Assembly: GCA_001586195.1 (NCBI GenBank)
Contig: CP014609.1
Location: 1,524,001-1,588,000, forward strand
DNA from: Solibacillus silvestris
Lineage (GTDB): Bacteria > Bacillota > Bacilli > Bacillales_A > Planococcaceae
DNA length: 64,000 nt
Reading direction: 5' to 3'
Shown: in pieces, positions 24,401-33,564 of the stretch
Numbering within the stretch: the first letter of the stretch is position 1
How the letters are laid out: each line of letters begins with the position of its first letter
The notes under the pieces: generated by a model
The model's input: the letters and a program-made list of their open reading frames with translations, nothing else
Database searches by the model: none
Told to the model about the DNA's origin: nothing
Position numbers and translations under genes: made by a program

Positions 24401-26218
24401 ATGACTGAGCGATTCAGCGAACAGCTAAACAACTTTGATGAACACAATCCGTTGGAACAATTAATTGAACGGCTAAAACCTTTGCATAGTATTCTGTCTC
24501 AAAATAGTTATGTAAAAGATACGACTACCCGTTTAAAAAGGATTATTGATGATGCGGACAGTCAGCCAATCGTCCTCTTTATCGGAAAAGAGCGGGTTGG
24601 GAAAACGACAGTAATCAATAGTTTAATCGGCAGAAACCTGCTGGAAGACCGGCCTTCAGAACCAACGAGGACAAATACATTTTTGAAATACGGTGATGAG
24701 GAATATATAAAAGCTGTTTTTCTGAACGGTATGGAAGTAATATTTGATATTGCCAACCTCTCGCTATTTACTATTTCAAATTCAGAAAGTGCGCAAATAA
24801 TTCGTAAGCATTTGGATTATTTGGAAGTGTATATAACGTGTGAGTTATTAAAGAAAGTGACCATTGTCGACTCGGTAGCGCTGGAAACAGGCGCAAACAA
24901 CACGGCCTTTTTTTCACCGGCGCTATTACAGCGTTGTGATGAAGTATTCTGGGTGTTACAAGCGGGTTCGCCTGCAACAGAAGCAGAAGTGAATTTTATC
25001 GAACAACTGAACAAGATGGGGATAACGGCCCATTTAGTCGTAAACGGGATTGATCGGGTAGATGGGGAAGTGGAAGCCTTTCTTGGAGTGGAGAAAGAAC
25101 GTTACGGCTACTATATTGGGGAGGATGTACCAGTTTCTGCTTTACAGGCACAAGAAGCCCGTAAGACGAACAGTACACAGCTGCTCATTGATTCCCGAAT
25201 AACACAGCTGTCACAACTCATGTTCCAGTTAATTGATAACAAGCAGAAGAAGACACGCCATACGACGGAGCGGTTTTTACAATGGCTGGAACGATTGCGA
25301 GTAGAAATGAATACAATTCCGGCAAGAGAACCGTATGTATCGGCGTTTGAATATATCGTACAGCATCAAGGCAATCTTCATATTGATGCCGCTCAATTAC
25401 AACAGGATAAAGCGCTCATTACTTCCTTTGAAAAACAATATGAAACGGTCAGTAAAGTGTTCAAAGAAGTACAAACGCTTTTTCAGCTGTTGCAGATACT
25501 GGAGAGCTATTCCTATCTACATGACCCCGTCGTGGACATGTATGAGGAAACGGCAGCGCTTTATCAAAAAAATGTACGTGATTACCGAAAATTGCATGTA
25601 GATTACATGATGGAATATGGCCAACTGGAGAAGCTATTCAAAAAGCAAACCGGGATGTCGCTAGCGTTTCCATTGGAAGAGAGTGAACTTTCGTCGATAA
25701 TGTCCGAGCAAATTCAAACATTGAATAGAATCCGCACAGAATGTGAACAGAAATTGATGTCTATTAAAAAATACGAACAATTTATCCTGGAAAAACTGGA
25801 TTCAGTCCAAGCCCGGCTGAACGATCTGACAAAAAAGCAACTGACAACAATACGTAATCAGGTGAAAGAACTGGAAGCCCAACAAATTCGCAAACGGTCC
25901 AAAATGATATCATATACGAATAAACTGGCGGAATTCAGCTGTATGGTCGAAGCACAAAGCTTTTTGAAAGATGCGATAGAGCCCTTTTTATTGGAAAGAG
26001 TGCTGCCGATTAAAAAGCAGGAAGAAGCATACATCCGACAGACGGTTGAACATATTATGACGGTAGATTATTCATATGAAGCACCAGCAGTAGCAGACTC
26101 GGGTGAACTGCTGGCACTGCTGAATTTGAAAGAAAAATACCCCCTGTTTGAGTTGCGGTTATCCGTAGAAGATATTGTATCGGACATTCCGGAATTACCG
26201 GGAATAATCGAAATCTAA
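24401..26218 (+). CDS. Dynamin-like GTPase with coiled-coil stalk
   Basis: The 605-residue protein has a G1 loop GKERVGKTT (residues 62-70), a switch-I threonine in SEPTRTNTF, a G3 motif DSVA and a G4 motif NGID in place of NKxD. After residue 300 it is almost entirely helical, with long charged heptads (SVQARLNDLTKKQLTTIRNQ), like dynamin stalks. Bacterial dynamins remodel or guard membranes. ATG 24401 is supported by AAAGGAG. It precedes yfkAB, with only a weak hairpin at 26225-26251 between. The changed G4 lysine may alter nucleotide specificity. Confidence 0.8.
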   Translation: MTERFSEQLNNFDEHNPLEQLIERLKPLHSILSQNSYVKDTTTRLKRIIDDADSQPIVLFIGKERVGKTTVINSLIGRNLLEDRPSEPTRTNTFLKYGDEEYIKAVFLNGMEVIFDIANLSLFTISNSESAQIIRKHLDYLEVYITCELLKKVTIVDSVALETGANNTAFFSPALLQRCDEVFWVLQAGSPATEAEVNFIEQLNKMGITAHLVVNGIDRVDGEVEAFLGVEKERYGYYIGEDVPVSALQAQEARKTNSTQLLIDSRITQLSQLMFQLIDNKQKKTRHTTERFLQWLERLRVEMNTIPAREPYVSAFEYIVQHQGNLHIDAAQLQQDKALITSFEKQYETVSKVFKEVQTLFQLLQILESYSYLHDPVVDMYEETAALYQKNVRDYRKLHVDYMMEYGQLEKLFKKQTGMSLAFPLEESELSSIMSEQIQTLNRIRTECEQKLMSIKKYEQFILEKLDSVQARLNDLTKKQLTTIRNQVKELEAQQIRKRSKMISYTNKLAEFSCMVEAQSFLKDAIEPFLLERVLPIKKQEEAYIRQTVEHIMTVDYSYEAPAVADSGELLALLNLKEKYPLFELRLSVEDIVSDIPELPGIIEI

Positions 26219-26352
26219 AAAAAGGCTGCGCGGAAATTCATCCCGTGCAGCTATTTGCATGTAACAGCCCCTCTGCGATTTCCTTACAAACAATAGCTTT
26301 GCAATACAACTGTTTTATGAGAAAATTGTACTCGCAGAAAGGAAGTATTTAA

Positions 26353-27456
26353 ATGAATACAATTTTTAAACCGCATGATGAGTGGGAACCATATATTGAT
26401 ATCGATCAACATGGTAAATTAACTTTATCGAATATAGAGTTTACAACAACAAACCTTTGTAATATGAGATGCTCACACTGTGCAGTAGGCTATACATTAC
26501 TAACGAAAGAGTTACCGGCCATTCCGGCAGACGAAATCATCCGTAAGTTGGATGAAGTTGAAACATTACGCACGATGAGCTTTACAGGCGGGGAACCTTT
26601 ATTAACGAAAAAGGGAATTAAAGATAATCTGTTACCATTATTGAAATATGCGAAAAGCAGGGGGATCAAGACACAGGTCAACTCCAACCTCACTTTGCCG
26701 ATGTCACATTATGAGCTGGTTGCTCCTTATTTAGATGTCATGCACATATCGCACAACTGGTGTGATGAAAAAGAATTTGTTGAAACAGGATTCGCTATGA
26801 TGGAAAAAACGCCGTCAGTTGAATATAGAGGGAATTTATATCGTAATATTTTTGACAACGCAAGAGAACTGTCAAAAGGCGGCATGTTTGTATCCGCCGA
26901 AACAATGCTAAACCGTAACACAGTGCCATTTATGGAGAAAATTCATCATGAAGTGGCAAATGAAATGCTATGTAAGCGTCATGAGATTCATCCGATGTAC
27001 GCCAGCGATTTTGCTGAAAGTTTAGAAACGATCGGGTTGGATGAATACAGAAAAGTAATCAATGAAATTCTCGATTACCGAAATAAAGATATTTGGGTAT
27101 TATTCGGAACATTGCCATTCTATCCGTGCAGCCGTGATGAGCGTGATCTAGCATTAATCAACAGAATCAATAACGCATCAAATACGACAATGAGAAACGA
27201 TGTGGATGGTCGTTCAAGAATGAATCTCAATATTTTCTCCGGTGATATTTCGGTTACCGATTTCTCGGATGACGGTCAGGCGTTCGGCAATATTAAAAAT
27301 GAATCATTGACTCAAATTTATAAGAGATGGCTAGATTCAAATATTTCTAAATCGATCAATTGCCATTGTCCTGCGGTGAAATGCCTTGGGGCGAATGTTA
27401 TTGTTAAAAATATGTACTATCCTGAGACAGAATTTGTAAGTGGGAGTATTAAATAA
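26353..27456 (+). CDS. yfkAB: Radical SAM/CxCxxxxC motif protein YfkAB
   Basis: The 367-residue protein has the radical-SAM cluster ligands C36, C40 and C43 in NLCNMRCSHCAVGY, the SAM-contacting SFTGGEPLL, and the C-terminal C337-x-C339-x4-C344 motif (CHCPAVKC) that names the YfkAB family. The substrate and reaction are unknown; the extra cysteine motif may bind an auxiliary cluster or metal. In B. subtilis yfkA and yfkB are annotated as separate pieces of this protein; here it is intact. It ends in a strong terminator, so it is not co-transcribed with what follows. Confidence 0.9.
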   Translation: MNTIFKPHDEWEPYIDIDQHGKLTLSNIEFTTTNLCNMRCSHCAVGYTLLTKELPAIPADEIIRKLDEVETLRTMSFTGGEPLLTKKGIKDNLLPLLKYAKSRGIKTQVNSNLTLPMSHYELVAPYLDVMHISHNWCDEKEFVETGFAMMEKTPSVEYRGNLYRNIFDNARELSKGGMFVSAETMLNRNTVPFMEKIHHEVANEMLCKRHEIHPMYASDFAESLETIGLDEYRKVINEILDYRNKDIWVLFGTLPFYPCSRDERDLALINRINNASNTTMRNDVDGRSRMNLNIFSGDISVTDFSDDGQAFGNIKNESLTQIYKRWLDSNISKSINCHCPAVKCLGANVIVKNMYYPETEFVSGSIK

Positions 27457-27468
27457 ACCTTCATAAAT

Positions 27469-27513
27469 CAGTTTACCCTTCAATCCTACATGGAATGAGG
27501 GTAAACTGTTTTT
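27469..27513 (+). terminator. yfkAB terminator
   Basis: CAGTTTACCCT and AGGGTAAACTG pair perfectly and are followed by TTTTTTATT. Confidence 0.9.
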
Positions 27514-27523
27514 TATTGTCCGC

Positions 27524-27560
27524 AAAAAAACTACCTGAAACTGAAAAAAGTTACAGGTAG
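27524..27560 (-). terminator. Terminator of the beta-helix gene
   Basis: ACTACCTGAAACT pairs with AGTTACAGGTAGT (one mismatch); on the minus strand it runs into TTTTTTTG. Confidence 0.85.
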
Positions 27561-27567
27561 TAATGAC

Positions 27568-29502
27568 CTAACTGATTTCATCCAAATTCGATGAAATTTC
27601 GCTGTTATTTTCACTGTAAAACTTTGAACCGAACGAATTGTCGACCATTGTTTCAGACAGATAAATTTTCGAGAAGTTGACCGCTTGGATATTGAAATCA
27701 AATTTCGCATTTTGGATAATGCATTTCGAAGCATGGAGAACCGATTTATTTTGTACAAAAATATCAGATTCATGGCCTTCGATAATTTGTGTGGTGTTCA
27801 CCTCAGCAGAAGATTCGGAGTCAATCCATAATTGAGAATACATATGATTGGAAATGAATGAATCTTGAATTAATGCTTCTGAATGGTTTTCAATAATTAA
27901 ACCATTTCGTTCACCTTCCACCAATTCGCTGTTCTTTAATACAAGAGAGCTGTCATTGACGATGATTTGCGGCATTTTATGACAAGATATTTGGCTATCG
28001 ATAATATTGACCGATGTATCTTTCATCGCCACAATCCCATTTGACTCACCGCCGCTAATTTGGGTTTGTTGAATCGTGGCATTTGTATTGCCTACCATTT
28101 CAATTTGAATTCCCGTACCATCTTTAACAACCGATTCGGTTACTTCCAGTTCACATTGATCCATGACAAATATACTTTTGCCGCCGACTAATTCACTTTG
28201 GTAAATCGTCACAGTACTGTTATTTTTCCCTGCAATATGAGCCAATTCATTGTGATTGAAATGGCAATTGTCCACAGAAGCCTTTGAATGATTGACCGCT
28301 AAAATGCCATTCCCTTTATTATGATGCACTGTTGTGTTTAAAAGGAATAGTTCTGCCTCCATCACCGTTAGCGCTGCGTTTTTATGTCCTGTAATCGTAC
28401 TGGAAACAATCGAACACGATGCCCCTTTTTCCGTATAGACCCCAATCTGTTTGCCTTCCTGAATCGTCGCATCTTTTATTGTACAAATGGAGTTTTCGGT
28501 AATGAAAAGCTGTGGCAGCACATTATATGCAAACACCGTACTGTTGAAGTTTGCAATCGATTTTTCCTTTATATGAATGCCGACCCCTTGGCAACTGTAC
28601 ACCTCACAGTCCGTCATATTGAGTAAAGATTCAAGCAATAATTGGACATTTGCGATTTTATGGAACGCAATCAATGAATTTTCGATCATTGCTTCCGAAC
28701 CATCCCGTAAAATAATACCGGATTCATTGCCGTATTGAATTTTGCAATCTGTTACGTTTAGGGAACTTTTTTGCATCCAGATTTGGGGAAGGCGATGGTG
28801 CTGTATAGCTGTTTTTATTAAATGAATGTTTGAATGGTCTGATGCATATATACCATTACCTTCGCCGTGCATGATTTCGCTGTCGTTCATTTCCAATAAG
28901 GCATGGTCTTGAATAATGAGCTGTGTGCCGGAATGATGCTGGACTTTTACATGAGTCAAATAAGCCTTTGCATGAGATTTTACCCAAAGTGCCTGGTTTG
29001 CTTTTGAAAGTGTACAATCTGTTAAATGAATTGTTGAATTTTCCGCTAATATATGGACTTTTTTATTATTTTCAAAATGACAACTTTTCAAATGGGCCTC
29101 ACTATTGTATACCAACGTGACTGCCGCATCCGATGCACCGATGAATGTTGTATTTTCGCATTGTAATGTCCCGCCGTTCAGTGCCAACAGCACATTTGTA
29201 CGTCCACCTTGAATAATGCAGTTTTTTAATATAATTTTACCTTCGACGTAAATTTGCGTTGTAGGTTGAATTGTCATGTTCTCAAATGTGACGGTCGCAC
29301 ATTCAGCAATCACAATCGTTCCTTTTATACAGACCGTTGCATCATTTGGTGCGGTAATCGTTCTGTTTTCCTCAAAACTTAAAGTTTCTTTATATGTCCC
29401 GGATGCAACGATAATTTCATCATGGTTCATTGTTCGCTGCACCGCTTTTTGAATAGTTTTAATGCGTGAAAAAATTGAAGATGACACTCTTACTAACGCC
29501 AT
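27568..29502 (-). CDS. Large cytoplasmic right-handed parallel beta-helix repeat protein
   Basis: ATG 29502 behind AGGAGG gives 644 residues with no signal peptide or membrane segment. Residues 10-60 resemble the opening of pectin-esterase/NosD-type helices (KTIQKAVQRTMNHDEIIVAS). From about 90 to 620 there are some 24 coils of about 23 residues, arranged as double coils of 45-47 residues in which G-N/V-G-I alternates with H-x-x-P-Q-I/L (HHRLPQIWMQ, AYNVLPQLFI, CHKMPQIIVN). Coils carry stacked N and S residues. No lyase active site is seen. It is more likely a scaffold or ligand-binding rod than an enzyme. It is divergent from the MoxR-VWA operon. Confidence 0.8.
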   Translation of the reverse strand: MALVRVSSSIFSRIKTIQKAVQRTMNHDEIIVASGTYKETLSFEENRTITAPNDATVCIKGTIVIAECATVTFENMTIQPTTQIYVEGKIILKNCIIQGGRTNVLLALNGGTLQCENTTFIGASDAAVTLVYNSEAHLKSCHFENNKKVHILAENSTIHLTDCTLSKANQALWVKSHAKAYLTHVKVQHHSGTQLIIQDHALLEMNDSEIMHGEGNGIYASDHSNIHLIKTAIQHHRLPQIWMQKSSLNVTDCKIQYGNESGIILRDGSEAMIENSLIAFHKIANVQLLLESLLNMTDCEVYSCQGVGIHIKEKSIANFNSTVFAYNVLPQLFITENSICTIKDATIQEGKQIGVYTEKGASCSIVSSTITGHKNAALTVMEAELFLLNTTVHHNKGNGILAVNHSKASVDNCHFNHNELAHIAGKNNSTVTIYQSELVGGKSIFVMDQCELEVTESVVKDGTGIQIEMVGNTNATIQQTQISGGESNGIVAMKDTSVNIIDSQISCHKMPQIIVNDSSLVLKNSELVEGERNGLIIENHSEALIQDSFISNHMYSQLWIDSESSAEVNTTQIIEGHESDIFVQNKSVLHASKCIIQNAKFDFNIQAVNFSKIYLSETMVDNSFGSKFYSENNSEISSNLDEIS

Positions 29503-29784
29503 ACGATTCCTCCTACAAAACATGCTATATGTAATATGTTCACGTAAAATAACAAAATTAATCATTTGTAACTAAAATTGTGTGGAAACATGAAAAAATT
29601 TTTTTCCTATGCTCTTACTAAAATAGTGCAAAGTCGCCTGAAATATTCCTAGTTCTTTATAGGAAGAATTAAGACAAGCAAAGGTTTAAAAATCGTACAG
29701 GAAGTGTAACGTTATAAGTAGAGTATTACATAAACGTGCGGGTATACGGATTTACGAAAAGATAGAGGGAAAGGTGGTCAATCA

Positions 29785-30903
29785 ATGTGTGAACAGCTGC
29801 AAACCATCCGTCAGCAACTGAATGAACGTTTTTATGATCGGGAAGAAGAGATTGAAGCATTATTAATTGCCTTATTATCACGACAGCATCTTTTATTTAT
29901 CGGACCGGCGGGGACAGGAAAAAGTGTGCTGTCGTCCATGCTTGGTTCGATTGTCGAGGGAAGTCATTGTTTTCAGCATTTATTGACACCATTCAGTACA
30001 CCGGAAGAATTGTTTGGTGTGCTGTCTTTGAAAGATTTGGAACAGGGGATTTATAAACGGAATGTGACAAATATGCTCCCGGAAGCCCATTTTGCGTTTA
30101 TTGATGAAATCTTTAAAGCAAACTCTGCGATTCTGAATTCACTGCTCACACTTATCAATGAGCGGATTTATTATAACAACGGGTTTCCCATTGCTTCACC
30201 GCTTTTGACGATGGTCGGTTCCTCCAATGAATACATCGAAGAAGGGGAGGGACTAGAAGCATTATTCGACCGATTTTTGCTGCGCTATGAAGTGAATTAT
30301 ATTCGTGAAGAAGAAGCCTTTATTGCGATGTTAAAGGATGAAAGAAAAAAGGGAATTTCGAAAATAACATTGGACGCGCTGACCGAACATCAGCAAAGGA
30401 CAGATAAGGTTGCCATTTCTGATACGATTTTTAAAGTGGTCGCTAAAATTAGGCAGGCACTTCATGATGAAGGGATTCGACCGTCCGATCGCCGTTTTAA
30501 ACAGTCATTGTCAATTTTGAAAGCGAAGGCTTATTTAGACGGGCGTACAGAGGTGATTCGAGAAGACTTGACGATTTTGACGAATATTTTGTGGGAGACA
30601 ATCGAACAAAAACCGTTAACAGAACAAATCATTAATGAAGTTGCCTTTGATACAGTAGAAGCGTTTATTCACAGGACAGCGAACGAGTTTGAAATGATTA
30701 TTTTAACAGCAAGAAATGCGATGCTTCAAAAATCCCCGTTTGCTAAATCGGAGCTGAGTCAACTGCTCCTGCAGGGAAAAACATTATTTGTAGAAGTACA
30801 AAATATGAGCCGTCAAATCCCGAGCCGTCCGGAATTGCACAGTTTAAAAACGGAAATGCATAAACAATTGCTTCGAATTACTTCAGATGTCATCGGATTT
30901 TAA
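29785..30903 (+). CDS. MoxR-family AAA+ ATPase, RavA-like
   Basis: The 372-residue protein has Walker A GPAGTGKS (residues 40-47), Walker B HFAFIDEI (102-109), sensor 1 in TMVGSSNEYIEEG and an arginine-finger region LFDRFLLRYEV. The FSTPEELFGVLSLKDL segment closely follows E. coli RavA, which forms a hexamer and works with the VWA protein ViaA. The C-terminal 80 residues are helical and unlike the RavA insertion domain. It is the first gene of an operon with the VWA gene, 24 bases away, and is divergent from the beta-helix gene. Confidence 0.9.
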   Translation: MCEQLQTIRQQLNERFYDREEEIEALLIALLSRQHLLFIGPAGTGKSVLSSMLGSIVEGSHCFQHLLTPFSTPEELFGVLSLKDLEQGIYKRNVTNMLPEAHFAFIDEIFKANSAILNSLLTLINERIYYNNGFPIASPLLTMVGSSNEYIEEGEGLEALFDRFLLRYEVNYIREEEAFIAMLKDERKKGISKITLDALTEHQQRTDKVAISDTIFKVVAKIRQALHDEGIRPSDRRFKQSLSILKAKAYLDGRTEVIREDLTILTNILWETIEQKPLTEQIINEVAFDTVEAFIHRTANEFEMIILTARNAMLQKSPFAKSELSQLLLQGKTLFVEVQNMSRQIPSRPELHSLKTEMHKQLLRITSDVIGF

Positions 30904-30927
30904 AGAATACAGAAGGTGGGAAGCTTC

Positions 30928-32310
30928 ATGAGTGAGAACATACATGTAATCTACAGCCGAACAGTTTTTGAGAGCAGCACTGAGCAAAAGACCCGTTTTA
31001 ACGAATTGTTGAAAATGGCCACTTTATTGAAAGACAGCTGCATCGAAGGTGAAAAAATTGTATCCGGCTTTACGAATATCATCGGAGATTGCTGGCATGC
31101 TTTCTATTATAAAGCGCCTGTAATAAATGAAAATGCAAAGCAACTGGACAAAGTGCAATATGATTTTATGAAAGAGCTGCTGAAAAATGAAGAATACAAC
31201 CAATGGCATGCGCTGACAAAGGGCGACGAGCTGTTGAGTGTCCTTACTTCCGTCAGCATTGCCGAACAGCTTCTTAAAAGTTTCCAATATTATGAGGAGC
31301 AAAAAAACCCATTTCAGATCGAGCAACTGGAAGCCTTTCAAAAGCAGCAACAAATGCCTAGTGCGGCAAATGATTTACCGCAAAAAAGAGAGTATTTAAA
31401 ACAGTTATCCAAAACATCCATCGGCATGATGCTTCAGGAAAATAAAAAGAATATCCATCAAACAAAAACTGCGGTCATGAAAGTAGGAACGATGGATGGG
31501 AAAAAATTGGAGCAAGTTCCTTTAAGCGATCAGTTTAAACTGGCAAAAATGATTAGCGAGCGAAAAGAATTGCATAAAATTGCCGAATTAGTCGGCCGTT
31601 TTAAAAAAATTGCGATGAAAAAGCAGAAAGCAAAACAAGCACAGACAATTCAGCATCACTCGGTTTCTTTTGGGCATGAACTGTCCCGACTACTTCCGGC
31701 AGAATTGGCGAACTATATGCTTGGACACAGCAAACTGGATTTTTTGAAGCGATTAAGCGAGCATCAAACACTCGTTTTTAATAAGAAAGGAAAAGAGCGT
31801 CAAGGAAAGGGACCGATTATTGTATGCATGGATGAAAGCAGTTCTATGACATCAATTAAAGCACAAAGTAAGGCGTTTTGTATTGCGTTGCTGAATATCG
31901 CCAAAAAGCAAAGAAGAGATTTTGCGATTATTCCTTTTGCAACAAATGTTGGGGAAATCAAATTTTTCAGAAAAGGTCAGGCAAAGACGCAGGAGCTCAT
32001 TCAGTTTAGTGACAGTTTCATCGGTGGCGGGACGAATTATGAACTGCCATTGCGTGAAGCATTAAAACTTTTAAAGAAAAGTGAATTTAAAAAAGCGGAT
32101 TTGTTGTTTGTAACGGACGGATCCAGCTTTTTACCGTCACGTTTTATTGAGGAATTTGCGCAAACAAAAAAGCAGAAACAGTTTGAATGTACTTCGATTG
32201 TATTAACAAATTTAATTAATACGGTCGATCTGAATGTTGTGGATCGGTTTTCAGATCGTGTTATTGAAGTAAATGAATTATTTGAAGCAGAAGATGCATT
32301 TGTTTTATAA
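30928..32310 (+). CDS. VWA-domain protein, ViaA-like partner of the MoxR ATPase
   Basis: The 460-residue protein is soluble. Its N-terminal 290 residues are helical and basic. The C-terminal VWA domain begins GPIIVCMDESSSM, a complete MIDAS site (D302-x-S304-x-S306), with the distal threonine in GGGTNYELPL and the aspartate in LFVTDGSS. This matches the layout of E. coli ViaA (helical part, then VWA). ATG 30928 follows AAGGTGGG. The ATPase presumably uses this protein as adaptor or substrate receptor; in E. coli the pair touches membranes and affects aminoglycoside response. Confidence 0.85.
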   Translation: MSENIHVIYSRTVFESSTEQKTRFNELLKMATLLKDSCIEGEKIVSGFTNIIGDCWHAFYYKAPVINENAKQLDKVQYDFMKELLKNEEYNQWHALTKGDELLSVLTSVSIAEQLLKSFQYYEEQKNPFQIEQLEAFQKQQQMPSAANDLPQKREYLKQLSKTSIGMMLQENKKNIHQTKTAVMKVGTMDGKKLEQVPLSDQFKLAKMISERKELHKIAELVGRFKKIAMKKQKAKQAQTIQHHSVSFGHELSRLLPAELANYMLGHSKLDFLKRLSEHQTLVFNKKGKERQGKGPIIVCMDESSSMTSIKAQSKAFCIALLNIAKKQRRDFAIIPFATNVGEIKFFRKGQAKTQELIQFSDSFIGGGTNYELPLREALKLLKKSEFKKADLLFVTDGSSFLPSRFIEEFAQTKKQKQFECTSIVLTNLINTVDLNVVDRFSDRVIEVNELFEAEDAFVL

Positions 32311-32418
32311 AAAACGGGTATATTCAGAAGGTGTGCGTCTATTAGAAGAGCTTTTACCTAGTCAAATGTTGGCACGTCTCTTACAATGATGTTATGCATT
32401 TGTTAAGGAGGCGTCTTT

Positions 32419-33255
32419 TTGGTAGTGGAAGATTATGAAAAGTTTTTTGAAATGACGACGGAAGAGCGAAAACAATCGATTCAGGAGCACCCGTCGATAT
32501 TGAATGATTTACTGGGAACAATCGGTCATGAAGAAGCAGCAATCCGTGACCAGCTGAACTATCGACTGTTCATCATGCTGTTATCTGAGAATGCACTCGG
32601 CGAAACAGTTATTACCGAATTTGTGAGCAAACTTTCTTCAACTGACGGTTTACTTTTTAATATCGGTGAGAATGGGACAAGTTCTGTTTTTCAGCGTTCC
32701 TATGCGGCTCTTTATTTAGCCGCAATCGTGAATGCCGATCGACAGCTTAACATTTTGACGAGTGAGCAGTTGGAGTTGCTTGCGCAAAATGTAGTGGCAC
32801 TGTTAGCGAAGGAGCAGGATTTGCGAAGCTTTGTCGATACAAAGTCTGGCTGGGCACATAGCATTACGAATACAACGGAGTTAATTAGCGCAATTATTGC
32901 ACATCCGCTTTATCCGATTCGCTTTACGGCTCAAATATTGCAGGCAATACGCGCGAATATTTGGAAGGGCTATGTTTTTATCGATGATGAGGAAGAACGT
33001 TTCTGCAATATCATTCAGGCATTGTTAGCCAAAAATATTGACGAAGAACTTTTCATTGAATGGTTTGAACAGTTGTTTGACCAGCTGGAAATGGTCGCCT
33101 ATGAGCGGGGCTATGATGCATTGTGGTTTAAAGCAAGAACAAACCAGCTGAACTTGGCAAAAACGATTTATTTTTATCTGAAATTTGCCAATGGGAATGA
33201 AAAACTGCGCAGTATCGTATCAACATTCATTCAGCGCTGGCTCAAATTAAACTAA
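32419..33255 (+). CDS. DUF2785 family protein
   Basis: TTG 32419 behind AAGGAGGCG gives 278 residues, wholly alpha-helical in appearance. The family hallmark is FVDTKSGWAHSITNTTELIS near the middle, preceded by FQRSYAALYLAAIVNAD, and followed by helices like armadillo or HEAT repeats. The function of the family is unknown. It lies 108 bases after the VWA gene in the same direction, with no clear terminator between, so it may belong to the same operon. Confidence 0.8.
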   Translation: MVVEDYEKFFEMTTEERKQSIQEHPSILNDLLGTIGHEEAAIRDQLNYRLFIMLLSENALGETVITEFVSKLSSTDGLLFNIGENGTSSVFQRSYAALYLAAIVNADRQLNILTSEQLELLAQNVVALLAKEQDLRSFVDTKSGWAHSITNTTELISAIIAHPLYPIRFTAQILQAIRANIWKGYVFIDDEEERFCNIIQALLAKNIDEELFIEWFEQLFDQLEMVAYERGYDALWFKARTNQLNLAKTIYFYLKFANGNEKLRSIVSTFIQRWLKLN

Positions 33256-33291
33256 TTATTTTATTTTAGTACAATAATAAAATAATTTTTA
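33254..33291 (+). terminator. Intrinsic terminator of the DUF2785 gene
   Basis: AATTATTTTATT and AATAAAATAATT pair fully around a 10-base loop, followed by TTTA. The stem is all A-T, so its strength is modest. Confidence 0.65.
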
Positions 33292-33436
33292 TTCAAACTT
33301 TTTTCAAATAGGTACTAATAAAAATGCAATTTACAATGCATTAGAAATTTGTTGAGGAATACAGTGTGAGAAGAACTTTCTGACAAAGTAGGATTTCTAA
33401 ATGTATTGCAGAAGAAAATGGTATTTCCGATAGGTC

Positions 33437-33503
33437 ATAATTTTAACTTATCGCAAAAGATAATAATAATGCAATTTACTTATGTATGAATGTGCGTTAT
33501 TAT
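33437..33503 (+). promoter_or_regulatory. acnA promoter with CcpC-type operator
   Basis: TTTACT (33475-33480) and TATTAT (33498-33503) with 17 bases between form a sigma-A promoter. The perfect dyad ATAA-N7-TTAT at 33437-33451 is centred about 66 bases before the expected start site, and a TTAT half-site lies near -28 (33480-33483). This is the arrangement reported for the CcpC operator at B. subtilis citB. The remaining spacer back to 33292 shows no other feature. Confidence 0.8.
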
Positions 33504-33564
33504 TGACTGTGGAGAAAAGAGCTTTACAACCTTTTCAATTAAGAAAAACTAGGGGGAACACAAC

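Noticed and set aside
26353..27456. Viperin-like antiviral radical SAM enzyme.
   Set aside because: The C-terminal CxCxxxxC motif and overall sequence identify YfkAB instead.
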